NCBI GenBank assembly: GCA_029936705.1
Contig: JAPYSD010000131.1
Location: 1-8,190, forward strand
Direction: 5' to 3'
DNA: 8,190 nucleotides
Source: Croceicoccus sp.
Lineage (GTDB): Bacteria; Pseudomonadota; Alphaproteobacteria; Sphingomonadales; Sphingomonadaceae
Of the stretch, positions 1-6,210 are shown one piece after another. Made by a program: the position numbers and the translations under genes. Below the pieces are notes generated by a model, which was not told the DNA's origin, ran no database searches, and was given only the letters and a program-made list of their open reading frames with translations. Numbering within the stretch: the stretch's first letter is position 1; each line of letters begins with the position of its first letter.

Positions 1-51
1 ATCCTGTTCATCGTGCTGGCGGTCCAGCAGGTCGCTAAGCTGGTGGGATAG
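1..51 (+). CDS. C-terminal end of an unidentified, probably membrane protein (partial)
   Basis: Frame 1 is open from the window edge to a TAG at 49-51 and encodes ILFIVLAVQQVAKLVG. The first eight residues are strongly hydrophobic, as at the end of a membrane helix, and a short tail with one lysine follows. The stop lies 12 nt before the convergent stop of the MscS-family gene, which is normal packing for tail-to-tail genes. Sixteen codons are too few to name a family. The reading frame itself is uncertain, because a stretch this short can be open by chance. Confidence 0.45.
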   Translation: MLFIVLAVQQVAKLVG

Positions 52-63
52 GCTGCTGCAGGG

Positions 64-1788
64 TCAGCCCGCCTCATCCTCGCGGCTGAGGTCGAGCCGC
101 ACCTCGCGTTCGCGCGGGATGAAGGCGGGCGAAGGTTCGTTGCCCGTCGCGGCATCGCGCTTCACCGCGGCCTTCAGCATGTATTCGCGCATGCGGCAGT
201 GCATGTTCCAACCGCGTTGCGGATCGGGCGCCGGTGCCAGCAGGCGCAGCACCAGCGCGCTTGGCGTGTGGTCGACCACCTGCAACTTGGCTTCGTCCTT
301 GTGGATGACGTCCTCGTCCTCCTCGACGAAGCGGGCGAAATCCTCGCGCAGGGCATCGATATCGGCGCGGTGATCGAGGTGGAGATACGCGACCTTCGTC
401 AGGGTGGGGTCCTTCTTGGTCCAGTTCTCGAAGCTTTCCTGCACGAAGTTGCCGACCGGGGCGATGATCCGCCGATTGTCCCACGTGCGCAGCCGCAGAT
501 GCGTGAAACCGATCTTCTCGACATAGCACCATTCGCCCGAGTATTTCACCGCGTCGCCGATCCGCGCGGTCTTGGAAAAGGCGATCTGCAGCGATGCCAT
601 GATGTCGGCCAGCAGCTTGCGCGCGGCAAAGGCTAGCACGATCGTGAACAGCCCCGCCGACGCCAATAGCGAGAAGCCCAGCGTTTCGGTCAGGCTGGTC
701 TGGATCAGGACGATGCCTATGCCCAGCAGCAGGACGACGACGATCGCCACACGCCTGATGGCCGACAGCATCGTGTAATAATTGCGGTCGTGCTCGTGGT
801 CGGGCTTCGAGAAATCCTCGATCTGGCTGTCGGCCACGCGGTCCAGCACCGCCTCTATGATGGAGAGGAACACCGCCGCCACGGCAAAGACGATCAGCAG
901 CGTCTGCAGCGGATCGAGGACCGCGTTGATCAGGCCCGAGAAGGTAAAGGCCTGCTGGCGGACCAGCGCGAACGTGCCGGCAAAGGCGAACAGGGCCGCC
1001 GGCATGCGCACGGCCTTCAGGATCCGCGCGATGATCGTGTCCTGATACCGATTGACGAAATCGCCGATCGCCCGCCACGTCAGGGCCGCCGCGCCGAACG
1101 CGATCAGGATCACAATCGGCAGCGCGATGACTTCCCACCACGCAAGCGTCCAGAATGCAGGGGCACGCAGGCTTTCCGGCAGCATGCGTTCGAACTTGGT
1201 GGGTCCGTAGATGCCGTAAAGCTCGGGCACGTTCTGCACCGTCTGGCTGGCGAACAGCCAGACCGGGTCCGCACCCGGTTCCTGCAGCCGCGCGATGCGG
1301 ATGGAGGCGCTGCGCCCCGGCAGGTCAATGCGGCCAAGCCTGATATTGCGGCGCGCGGCGCCCGCCATCGGGTTCTTGTCGGACGTCGTCGTGTCGACCG
1401 CGTCGGGCCGGTCGGACAGCGATCCCCAATCGATGATGATCGATCCGCTGAGCACGTCATACAGCATGGCGGCCAGTACCGGCCCCTGCTCGCGCCGTTC
1501 TTCGGGCGTCAGGTGCGTCAAGTCCAGCGCATAGCCCGCGCGCGCCCAGTCCTCCTGCTTTCCGGCGTCGAGAAAACTTTCAAGAAGGGCCTGCGGCGTA
1601 TCGCGATAGAAATCGTCCGGAGCCGGCGCGAGGCCGCCGTTCAGCGTGTCGACCTTGTACACATAGGGTTCGGACGAGGTGGCGGCATTCCCCTGCGCAA
1701 GCGCCCCGGCAGGCACGGCCAGCGCCATCGCGGCAAGGAAAGCGAGCAGATAGTGGAGCGCGGCATTGCGAAAATCGTTCAGGGTCAT
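64..1788 (-). CDS. MscS-family mechanosensitive ion channel with N-terminal periplasmic domain
   Basis: This is a predicted inner-membrane channel that releases solutes when membrane tension rises, as in hypo-osmotic shock. Numbering is for the 574-aa product. Residues about 1-32 look like a signal peptide, with a hydrophobic run ending AGALAQ. Residues 33-212 form a soluble, presumably periplasmic domain. Hydrophobic segments follow at about 214-237, 262-278, 292-315 and 345-363, then the pore-type helix at about 370-393. A conserved MscS-like beta domain comes next (about 405-457, with RIGDAVKYSGEW, RTWDNRRIIAPVGNF and ENWT), followed by a charged cytoplasmic C-terminus. At 574 aa it is about twice the length of E. 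coli MscS, so it is a larger MscS relative. The ATG at 1788 was chosen because AAGG lies 5 nt upstream and the signal peptide begins there. An in-frame ATG at 1812 would add 8 residues but has no visible ribosome-binding site. The family is confident; ion selectivity and physiological role are not known. Confidence 0.9.
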   Translation of the reverse strand: MTLNDFRNAALHYLLAFLAAMALAVPAGALAQGNAATSSEPYVYKVDTLNGGLAPAPDDFYRDTPQALLESFLDAGKQEDWARAGYALDLTHLTPEERREQGPVLAAMLYDVLSGSIIIDWGSLSDRPDAVDTTTSDKNPMAGAARRNIRLGRIDLPGRSASIRIARLQEPGADPVWLFASQTVQNVPELYGIYGPTKFERMLPESLRAPAFWTLAWWEVIALPIVILIAFGAAALTWRAIGDFVNRYQDTIIARILKAVRMPAALFAFAGTFALVRQQAFTFSGLINAVLDPLQTLLIVFAVAAVFLSIIEAVLDRVADSQIEDFSKPDHEHDRNYYTMLSAIRRVAIVVVLLLGIGIVLIQTSLTETLGFSLLASAGLFTIVLAFAARKLLADIMASLQIAFSKTARIGDAVKYSGEWCYVEKIGFTHLRLRTWDNRRIIAPVGNFVQESFENWTKKDPTLTKVAYLHLDHRADIDALREDFARFVEEDEDVIHKDEAKLQVVDHTPSALVLRLLAPAPDPQRGWNMHCRMREYMLKAAVKRDAATGNEPSPAFIPREREVRLDLSREDEAG

Positions 1789-1966
1789 GCGCCCCTTATG
1801 CCGCCAAAACATTAAAATTGCAGCATGCTGTTCAGGAACGACGACACGGCCGCACGTCGCGACGCGCGCATCAAACCGGGAAATGGCAGATCGATACCAA
1901 GCGTCATGGGGCCGCCGCAGTCCAAAAGTGTTCTTTGCACAGGGCCAGCAGTGTTTCGGATAGCAT
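1789..1966. other. Intergenic stretch upstream of the MscS-family gene
   Basis: About 180 nt hold no supportable gene. This stretch must contain the promoter of the channel gene, unless that gene is read through from the dehydrogenase. I cannot assign convincing -35/-10 boxes. The only regular element is a perfect 10-bp palindrome, CAGCATGCTG, at 1821-1830, followed on the - strand by an AT-rich stretch (CAATTTTA) just before the upstream ATG at 1812. The palindrome could be an operator, but a 10-bp palindrome can also occur by chance. Confidence 0.3.
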
Positions 1967-2011
1967 CGAGGAGCGCGAACAGTGGATTCGATCCGCTGCA
2001 GGCGCTCCTCG
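1967..2011 (-). terminator. Strong hairpin downstream of the dehydrogenase; candidate terminator
   Basis: CGAGGAGCGC (1967-1976) and GCGCTCCTCG (2002-2011) form a perfect 10-bp inverted repeat. Inside it, 1980-1987 pairs with 1991-1998 (8 bp with one G-T wobble) around a TCG loop, separated from the outer stem by a 3x3 internal loop. The structure starts 7 nt past the dehydrogenase stop codon, where a terminator would sit. No T-tract follows on the - strand (the sequence reads ATGCTATCCG), so it is not a textbook intrinsic terminator. It may act with Rho, protect the mRNA 3' end, or be a structured element of another kind. Confidence 0.5.
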
Positions 2012-2018
2012 TCTTTGA

Positions 2019-2744
2019 CTACATTCCAGCGGCGGTGGGACGGACGATGACCTCGTTGATGTCGACGCCCTCCGGCTGCTCCAGGGCGTAACGAATGGCC
2101 CGCGCGATCGCGTCCGGGGTCAGCGATTTCTGGCGCCAGGTCGTCAACGCAGAGGCTATATCCGGGTCAGTAATGTCGTTGCCCAGTTCCGTCTCGACCA
2201 CACCAGGTGAAATGATCGTGGTGCGGATATCGTCGTGCTCCTGCCGAAGCCCCTCCGTGATGGCCCAGACTGCATATTTGGTCGCGCAATAGACGGCGGC
2301 GCTCGGCATGACGAAATGCGCCGCGATCGAGGCGACGTTGACCACGTGGCCCGACCCTTGCCCGACAAAGCGTGGCAGAACCGCCGCGATCCCGTTCAGC
2401 ACGCCGCGGATATTGACATCGATCATGCGGGTCCATTCGTCCTGCTTCAATGCTGCGAGCGGCGAGAGCGGCATGACGCCGGCATTGTTGATCAGCACGT
2501 CGATGCTGCCGAAGCGGTCGTGCGCGGCCGCGGCAAAAGCCTGGAAGCTCCCGGCATCGGTTACGTCCAGCGATTGCCAGCTCACGCTCTCCCCCAACTC
2601 GTCCGCAAGCGCTTCCAGTCTGTCGGTGCGGCGCGCGCCGATGAACAGCCGCGCACCCGTCGCGGCAAGTTCGCGCACTGTCGCCTCGCCGATCCCGCTG
2701 GAGGCGCCCGTGATCAGCACCGTCTTGTCGATGGTCTTTGTCAT
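2019..2744 (-). CDS. SDR-family NAD(P)-dependent oxidoreductase
   Basis: This is a classical short-chain dehydrogenase/reductase of 241 aa, predicted to be cytoplasmic and to interconvert an alcohol and a carbonyl using NAD(P)H. The Rossmann glycine motif TGASSGIG is at residues 12-19. Arg38-Arg39 after strand 2 suggest a preference for NADP(H). NNAG is at 86-89. The catalytic tetrad is Asn111, Ser139, Tyr152 and Lys156 (Y-C-A-T-K), and the SPGVVETEL segment near 183-191 fits the usual PG motif after strand 6. The ATG at 2744 was chosen because AAAGGAA lies 4 nt upstream and the Rossmann fold begins within ten residues. The frame stays open further upstream, but that extension runs into the divergent regulator gene. 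The gene is divergent from an AraC-type regulator across 148 bp, which suggests local control. The substrate cannot be read from the sequence. Confidence 0.93.
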   Translation of the reverse strand: MTKTIDKTVLITGASSGIGEATVRELAATGARLFIGARRTDRLEALADELGESVSWQSLDVTDAGSFQAFAAAAHDRFGSIDVLINNAGVMPLSPLAALKQDEWTRMIDVNIRGVLNGIAAVLPRFVGQGSGHVVNVASIAAHFVMPSAAVYCATKYAVWAITEGLRQEHDDIRTTIISPGVVETELGNDITDPDIASALTTWRQKSLTPDAIARAIRYALEQPEGVDINEVIVRPTAAGM

Positions 2745-2892
2745 GCCAGTTCCTTTCGATCTTTCTGGTGCACGCCAAATGCACCGGGCGCCGTGGAAGC
2801 GTGAGATCGATCCGCCGATATTCTTGCCCGATCCTCCAGAACCGGCGTCCAACGCATTGCCCATTCGGTCCGCAAGGTGGCAAGGGGCGGAT
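2745..2892. promoter_or_regulatory. Divergent promoter region between dehydrogenase and AraC-type regulator
   Basis: The 148 bp between the two divergent start codons must hold both promoters unless transcription comes from elsewhere. Ribosome-binding sites are visible at both ends: AAAGGAA for the dehydrogenase, and AAGGGG followed by CGGAT before the ATG at 2893. I could not assign -35/-10 boxes with confidence on either strand. The most regular element is the inverted repeat described separately at 2767-2785. Confidence 0.55.
2767..2785. promoter_or_regulatory. Candidate operator GGTGCA-N7-TGCACC
   Basis: GGTGCA (2767-2772) and TGCACC (2780-2785) are perfect 6-bp inverted arms separated by 7 nt. 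The element also contains TGCAC twice in direct orientation (2769-2773 and 2780-2784), 11 bp apart, close to one helical turn. AraC-type monomers carry two helix-turn-helix units that read adjacent major grooves, so a one-turn repeat is compatible with such binding. It lies 23 bp upstream of the dehydrogenase start and about 108 bp upstream of the regulator start. Binding is an inference. Confidence 0.35.
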
Positions 2893-3789
2893 ATGAGCAA
2901 GCATTCGGAACTGGCGGCACATATCGCCCGGCACGTCACCCGCACGGGGATGGTCGATACCGCGATTACGCGGCTGTCGCTGTTCCGTGCCGATCGTCCG
3001 ACAAAGCCGCTGCCCGCGGTCTATGAAGCCTCCCTTTGCCTGATCGCCCAAGGCTCCAAACAAGTTACCCTAGCCGATCAGAGCCTGGCTTACGATGCAG
3101 AGCATTACCTGCTGGTGTCACTGGATTTGCCACTGATCGGGGTTGTAACGCAGGCCAGTTCCGCCGCGCCCTACCTGTGCGCCAAGATCGATATCGACCA
3201 AGTCGCACTGATCGACCTCATCGTGGAAGAAGGCGAGCGCGCACCCAGGGCAGATCTTCCGGCGCTGGCCGTCTACCGCAGCGACGACGATCTGGTGGAT
3301 GCCGCCTGTCGCCTGGTCCGGTTGCTCGATACCCCGGAATCGATCCCGGCGCTGGCTCCGCTGATCGAGCGGGAAATCCTTTACCGCCTCCTGACCGGAC
3401 CGCACGGGCCAACCCTGCGCTATATGGCGGTGGCCGACAGTCACCTCAATCAGGTGAGCCGCGCCACCGACACGATCCGTTCCGCCTTCGATCAACGTCT
3501 ACGCATCGATGATATCGCCGCCGTGGCAGGGATGAGCCCCTCTTCGCTGCACCAGCATTTCAAGGCCATCACGCGCATGACCCCGCTGGAATATCAAAAG
3601 CAGTTGCGGCTGCAGGAAGCGCGGCGGCTCATGCTTTCGGAAGGGGTCAATGCCGGGTCTGCCGGGTTCGCGGTGGGCTACGAAAGTCCATCGCAGTTCA
3701 GCCGCGAATATTCTCGGCTTTTCGGGTCACCGCCCAGGTTGGATATCATGCGTTTACAGGGCGGCGACGATATCATGACCCCGCTTTGA
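2893..3789 (+). CDS. AraC-family transcriptional regulator (AraC_N-type sensor domain)
   Basis: This is a 298-aa DNA-binding regulator. Residues about 15-165 resemble the AraC_N type of N-terminal domain, with CLIAQGSKQVTLADQSLAYDAEHYLLVSLDLPLIG as its recognisable core at roughly 50-85. The C-terminal AraC module follows: the first helix-turn-helix at about 204-227 (RIDDIAAVAGMSPSSLHQHFK), a linker with PLEYQKQLRLQEARRLM, and the second at about 250-277 (GFAVGYESPSQFSREYSRLFG). The ATG at 2893 has AAGGGG 6 nt upstream. An in-frame ATG at 2779 would add 38 proline-rich residues without a ribosome-binding site. Its position divergent from a short-chain dehydrogenase suggests that it controls that gene and perhaps itself. 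Regulators of this type, such as E. coli YqhC, often sit beside aldehyde reductases; that parallel is knowledge of the family, and the effector here is unknown. Confidence 0.92.
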   Translation: MSKHSELAAHIARHVTRTGMVDTAITRLSLFRADRPTKPLPAVYEASLCLIAQGSKQVTLADQSLAYDAEHYLLVSLDLPLIGVVTQASSAAPYLCAKIDIDQVALIDLIVEEGERAPRADLPALAVYRSDDDLVDAACRLVRLLDTPESIPALAPLIEREILYRLLTGPHGPTLRYMAVADSHLNQVSRATDTIRSAFDQRLRIDDIAAVAGMSPSSLHQHFKAITRMTPLEYQKQLRLQEARRLMLSEGVNAGSAGFAVGYESPSQFSREYSRLFGSPPRLDIMRLQGGDDIMTPL

Positions 3790-3795
3790 TAGCGG

Positions 3796-3832
3796 CGCCG
3801 ATGGGCCGATTTCGAACGGTCGGTTATCGGCG
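3796..3832. terminator. Hairpin in the convergent gap; candidate bidirectional terminator
   Basis: CGCCGAT (3796-3802) pairs perfectly with ATCGGCG (3826-3832). The stem continues inward, after a bulged G at 3803, with GGCCGA (3804-3809) against TCGGTT (3820-3825), including two G-T wobbles, around a 10-nt loop. The hairpin starts 6 nt after the AraC-type stop and ends 23 nt before the aldo/keto reductase stop on the opposite strand, so it could end transcription from both sides. Only a weak pyrimidine stretch (CTGTCTTTC) follows on the + strand and none on the - strand. Confidence 0.45.
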
Positions 3833-3855
3833 GCACTGTCTTTCAAAGCAAGATA

Positions 3856-4740
3856 TCATGCGCCAACGGCATCGAGCCTTTCGATCGTATCCGCGGTCAG
3901 GACTAACGATGCCGCAGCTACGTTTTCGCGCAGGTGAGCGACTGAGCTCGTGCCCGGGATCAGCAGGATATTCGGCGAACGTTGCAGCAGCCAGGCGAGC
4001 GCCACCTGCATCGGCGTAGCACCGAGTGCACGGGCTTCCTGGTCGAGCGCTTCGGACTGTAGCGGGTTGAAACCCCCAAGTGGGAAGAAGGGAACATAGG
4101 CAATACCCGCCTCGGCCAGTTCGTCGATCAGCGCATCGTCGCCGCGATTGGCGAGGTTGTACATGTTCTGCACGCAGGCGATGTCGGTCATCGACCGCGC
4201 CTGCCGCACCTGTTCAGGCAAGGCGTTGCTGATACCCAGAGCTCCGATCAGTCCCTCTTCTTTGAGCGTGATCAAGGGTTCTAGGAGCGGCTGGACGTCC
4301 CCTGGGGTGGGCCCGGCATCGCCTGCTCCGAACATCAGTCTCAGATTGGCGACCTCGATCCGCTCGATTCCAAGATTTTCGCAGTTACTTTTGGCCGCAC
4401 TGCGCAGCTCATCCGCCGACATGGCCGGAAGCCAGGCACCTCCCTCGTCGCGCCGCGCGCCGAGCTTGGTCACGATGGTAAGACTGGTCGGATAGGGATG
4501 CAGCGCCTCGCGAATGATCTCGTTGGTGACGTGGGGGCCGTAGTAGTCGCTGGTATCGATATGATCGATGCCCAAGGCCACCGCTTCGCGCAGCACGGCA
4601 TGGGCTGCATCGCGATCCTTGGGCGGGCCGAACACGTGCGGGCCGGCAAGTTGCATCGCGCCATAGCCCATGCGGTGCACTCTTCGATCGCCAAGCCGGT
4701 AGGTACCGGAACTGGCAACTGCATTTTTGACATCGAGCAT
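3856..4740 (-). CDS. pdxI: Aldo/keto reductase, PdxI/YdbC-like (pyridoxal reductase-like)
   Basis: This 294-aa NADPH-dependent aldo/keto reductase resembles E. coli YdbC, now named PdxI, which reduces pyridoxal to pyridoxine. I recall the same blocks from that protein: RMGYGAMQLAGPHVFGPP (residues 23-40), IDTSDYYGPHVTNEIIREAL (61-80), IVTKLGARR (89-97), AYVPFFPLGGF, and LLIPGTSSVAHLREN (259-273), which forms the cofactor phosphate site. Asp62, Tyr67 and Lys92 match the AKR catalytic residues. The position of the usual catalytic His is Arg134 (NLRLM), as in YdbC itself as I remember it. The ATG at 4740 has AAGGA 8 nt upstream. The frame runs further upstream to 4806, but that part looks like promoter sequence. 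The gene is divergent from a LysR-type regulator across 112 bp. Membership of the YdbC-like group is quite certain; the physiological substrate is an inference, so the symbol is tentative. Confidence 0.9.
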   Translation of the reverse strand: MLDVKNAVASSGTYRLGDRRVHRMGYGAMQLAGPHVFGPPKDRDAAHAVLREAVALGIDHIDTSDYYGPHVTNEIIREALHPYPTSLTIVTKLGARRDEGGAWLPAMSADELRSAAKSNCENLGIERIEVANLRLMFGAGDAGPTPGDVQPLLEPLITLKEEGLIGALGISNALPEQVRQARSMTDIACVQNMYNLANRGDDALIDELAEAGIAYVPFFPLGGFNPLQSEALDQEARALGATPMQVALAWLLQRSPNILLIPGTSSVAHLRENVAAASLVLTADTIERLDAVGA

Positions 4741-4852
4741 GGGCTGAATCCTTCTGGGAGGCTGCGGTCGGTAAAGACGAAACGCATATGGGGCATGGCG
4801 GATCATCCGATAATTGCCCCCAGTCCCGACAGCCTGTACGGCTGAGCGAACA
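4741..4852. promoter_or_regulatory. Divergent promoter region between aldo/keto reductase and LysR-type regulator
   Basis: These 112 bp separate two divergent start codons, the classical place for a LysR-type regulator to bind and control both genes. A small hairpin or dyad, CAGCC-TGTAC-GGCTG, sits at 4830-4844, just upstream of the regulator's ATG. A shorter dyad, GGAT-C-ATCC, lies at 4800-4808. GATAAT at 4809-4814 could be a -10 box for the + strand gene, but no matching -35 is evident 17 bp upstream. I did not find a clean T-N11-A LysR box with flanking dyad. Confidence 0.45.
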
Positions 4853-5752
4853 ATGAACCCGGATTATTCTGCTATCAACGCCTTCGTCGCAGTAGCCCGC
4901 GCTGGCGGGTTTCGCCCCGCCGCCCGGCTCGACGGTCGCAGCGCATCGGTGCTCAGTGACGCGGTCCGCCGGCTGGAAGACCAGCTCGGCGTGCGGCTCC
5001 TGCACCGCACGACGCGGAAGACAGCACCGACTGAGGCGGGCAAGCGTCTGATCGAGGAGATAGAGCCAGCCCTGGGAGCGGTTCAGCAGGCGCTCGATAT
5101 TCTTTCCGATTATCAAGGCCGTCCGCGCGGCACGCTAAAGCTGAACGTACCGCTTAGCGGAGTGCGTTCTGCATTGATGAAGATCGTGCCGGGATTCCTG
5201 GCCGCCTACCCCGATATCAAACTCGATCTGCGGGTCACCGAGCGCTTTCTCGATGTCGTGGGAGAAGGCTGCGATGCCGGTATTCGATACGAAGAGCGGC
5301 TGGAACAGGATATGATTGCGGTGCCGATCGGTCCGCGCCAGCAGAGTTTCGCCGCCGCAGCGTCGCCAGGCTATCTCGACTTGCATGGCCGACCCGAAAC
5401 CCCTGATGATCTGCTTGCCCATCAATGCCTGTGCGGGCGTTTCAGCAGCGGATCGCTGCCGCCCTGGGAATTCGAACGCGACGGAAAGACATTGTTCGTC
5501 GAGCCGACTGGCCCATTGGAGGTCACGGTCGGCGGTGCGGTCGACCTTCTGGTCCACACTGCCGTGGAAGGCGGCGGGATCGTCTATTTGTTCGAAGACT
5601 GGTTACGTCCACTTATAGACGAAGGAAAACTCGAACCGGTTCTCGAGGAATGGTGGCCATCCTTTTCAGGTCCGTACCTCTATTACCCCGGAAGGCGCCT
5701 TGTCCCGCCTACCCTGCGTGCCTTTCTCGACTATCTCAAGACCGAGGTTTGA
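4853..5752 (+). CDS. LysR-family transcriptional regulator
   Basis: This is a 299-aa LysR-type regulator of normal length for the family. The winged helix-turn-helix occupies residues about 5-63 (INAFVAVARAGGFRPAARLDGRSASVLSDAVRRLEDQLGVRLLHRTTRKTAPTEAG, with the typical RTTR and TEAG). A linker helix at about 65-88 and a substrate-binding domain at about 90-297 follow; RGTLKLNVP opens the domain, and YEERLEQDMIAVPIGPRQQSFAAAASPGYL is recognisable. The ATG at 4853 starts directly before the helix-turn-helix. The upstream ribosome-binding site is weak (GAGCGA), and a TTG further upstream at 4814 would add 13 residues that do not belong to the family. Divergent placement suggests that it controls the neighbouring aldo/keto reductase gene, as is common for LysR-type proteins. 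The effector cannot be told from the sequence. Confidence 0.93.
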   Translation: MNPDYSAINAFVAVARAGGFRPAARLDGRSASVLSDAVRRLEDQLGVRLLHRTTRKTAPTEAGKRLIEEIEPALGAVQQALDILSDYQGRPRGTLKLNVPLSGVRSALMKIVPGFLAAYPDIKLDLRVTERFLDVVGEGCDAGIRYEERLEQDMIAVPIGPRQQSFAAAASPGYLDLHGRPETPDDLLAHQCLCGRFSSGSLPPWEFERDGKTLFVEPTGPLEVTVGGAVDLLVHTAVEGGGIVYLFEDWLRPLIDEGKLEPVLEEWWPSFSGPYLYYPGRRLVPPTLRAFLDYLKTEV

Positions 5753-6163
5753 ACGGTCGCGGGCGAACACGGTAAGATAACAGGTGCCTAAAGATCCGAC
5801 TTCATCAAATGGGCTTTGGGGCCACTCGCGGAGTAGCAAGTCTTAGCGGTGAGATAGCGGCAGCGGACGTTTCGTCGACGATGAGCCGATGGCTGGATTC
5901 GACCAACTCCGGCTATTTCAGGGCCGTCCAACCGACATTTGCTGCATATGGAAACGACGGCTTCGTTCCAAAGGCCCGACACCCAAGCTCACCGACAAGT
6001 CTGACCGCCTTCAAGCGTTCCTTTACCTGGACGCAATGGCCGGTATTTGGCTGTATTGCTGCCAAACAGCGTCGGTTCCGGCGAACGGCTGGTTTTGGCG
6101 GGAGGCGCCGTTCAAAACCAACTCGGCGAACGTCGTGAGTTGTCGGAAACGGCCCCGCACCGT
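5753..6163. other. Gene-free stretch with inverted repeats
   Basis: The gap between the LysR-type gene and the M14-type gene is 458 nt; this entry covers all but its last 47 nt. Frames open here (for example 5809-6138 and 5889-6326 on the +, 6023-6352 on the -) encode arginine- and cysteine-rich or low-quality protein with no family signature and no ribosome-binding site, so I do not call a gene. It holds a perfect 10-bp palindrome TCGTCGACGA at 5872-5881, a small dyad GTTC-CGGC-GAAC at 6075-6086, and the swapped inverted repeats at 6083-6120. The style recalls the interspersed non-coding sequences common in sphingomonad genomes. That comparison is from memory and unverified. Confidence 0.5.
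6083..6120. repeat. Two overlapping inverted repeats in A-B-A'-B' order
   Basis: GAACGGC (6083-6089) and TGGTTTT (6090-6096) are directly adjacent. After a 10-nt spacer (6097-6106) come GCCGTTC (6107-6113), the exact reverse complement of the first block, and AAAACCA (6114-6120), the exact reverse complement of the second. The two pairings are interleaved. They therefore cannot form one nested hairpin and must be alternatives or a pseudoknot-like fold. The B pairing can extend by one base (G6097 with C6113) at the expense of the A pairing. Confidence 0.6.
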
Positions 6164-6198
6164 CCCCAGTCGAACTCGCCGCGCAGCTTCAACTGGGG
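6164..6198 (-). terminator. Hairpin downstream of the M14-type gene; candidate terminator
   Basis: CCCCAGT (6164-6170) and ACTGGGG (6192-6198) are perfect 7-bp arms. Further pairing of GAA (6172-6174) with TTC (6188-6190) is possible after one mismatch. The structure starts 12 nt past the stop codon of the M14-type gene on the - strand. No T-tract follows on that strand, so termination is a weak inference from position and stem. Confidence 0.4.
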
Positions 6199-6210
6199 CG
6201 CCTGGCTCGC

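Noticed and set aside
51..69. Possible terminator between the two convergent genes at the left edge (GGCTG 51-55 with CAGCC 65-69)
   Set aside because: Only five base pairs with no T-tract, partly within the stop codons of both genes.
790..1815. Long + strand open frame of 341 codons opposite the MscS-family gene
   Set aside because: It is antisense to a clear channel gene, rich in Arg, Gly and His with no family signature. Such frames are common opposite GC-rich genes.
2308..2892. In-frame N-terminal extension of the AraC-type regulator
   Set aside because: The extension is antisense to the dehydrogenase and contains no family sequence. The ATG at 2893 has a good ribosome-binding site and fits the family length.
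2167..3063. - strand open frame of 298 codons overlapping the dehydrogenase and regulator
   Set aside because: It is out of frame with the clear SDR motifs, arginine-rich, and crosses the divergent promoter region into the regulator gene.
5809..6138. Possible small + strand gene of 109 codons in the long gap
   Set aside because: No ribosome-binding site is visible, the composition is arginine- and serine-rich towards the end, and no domain is recognisable.
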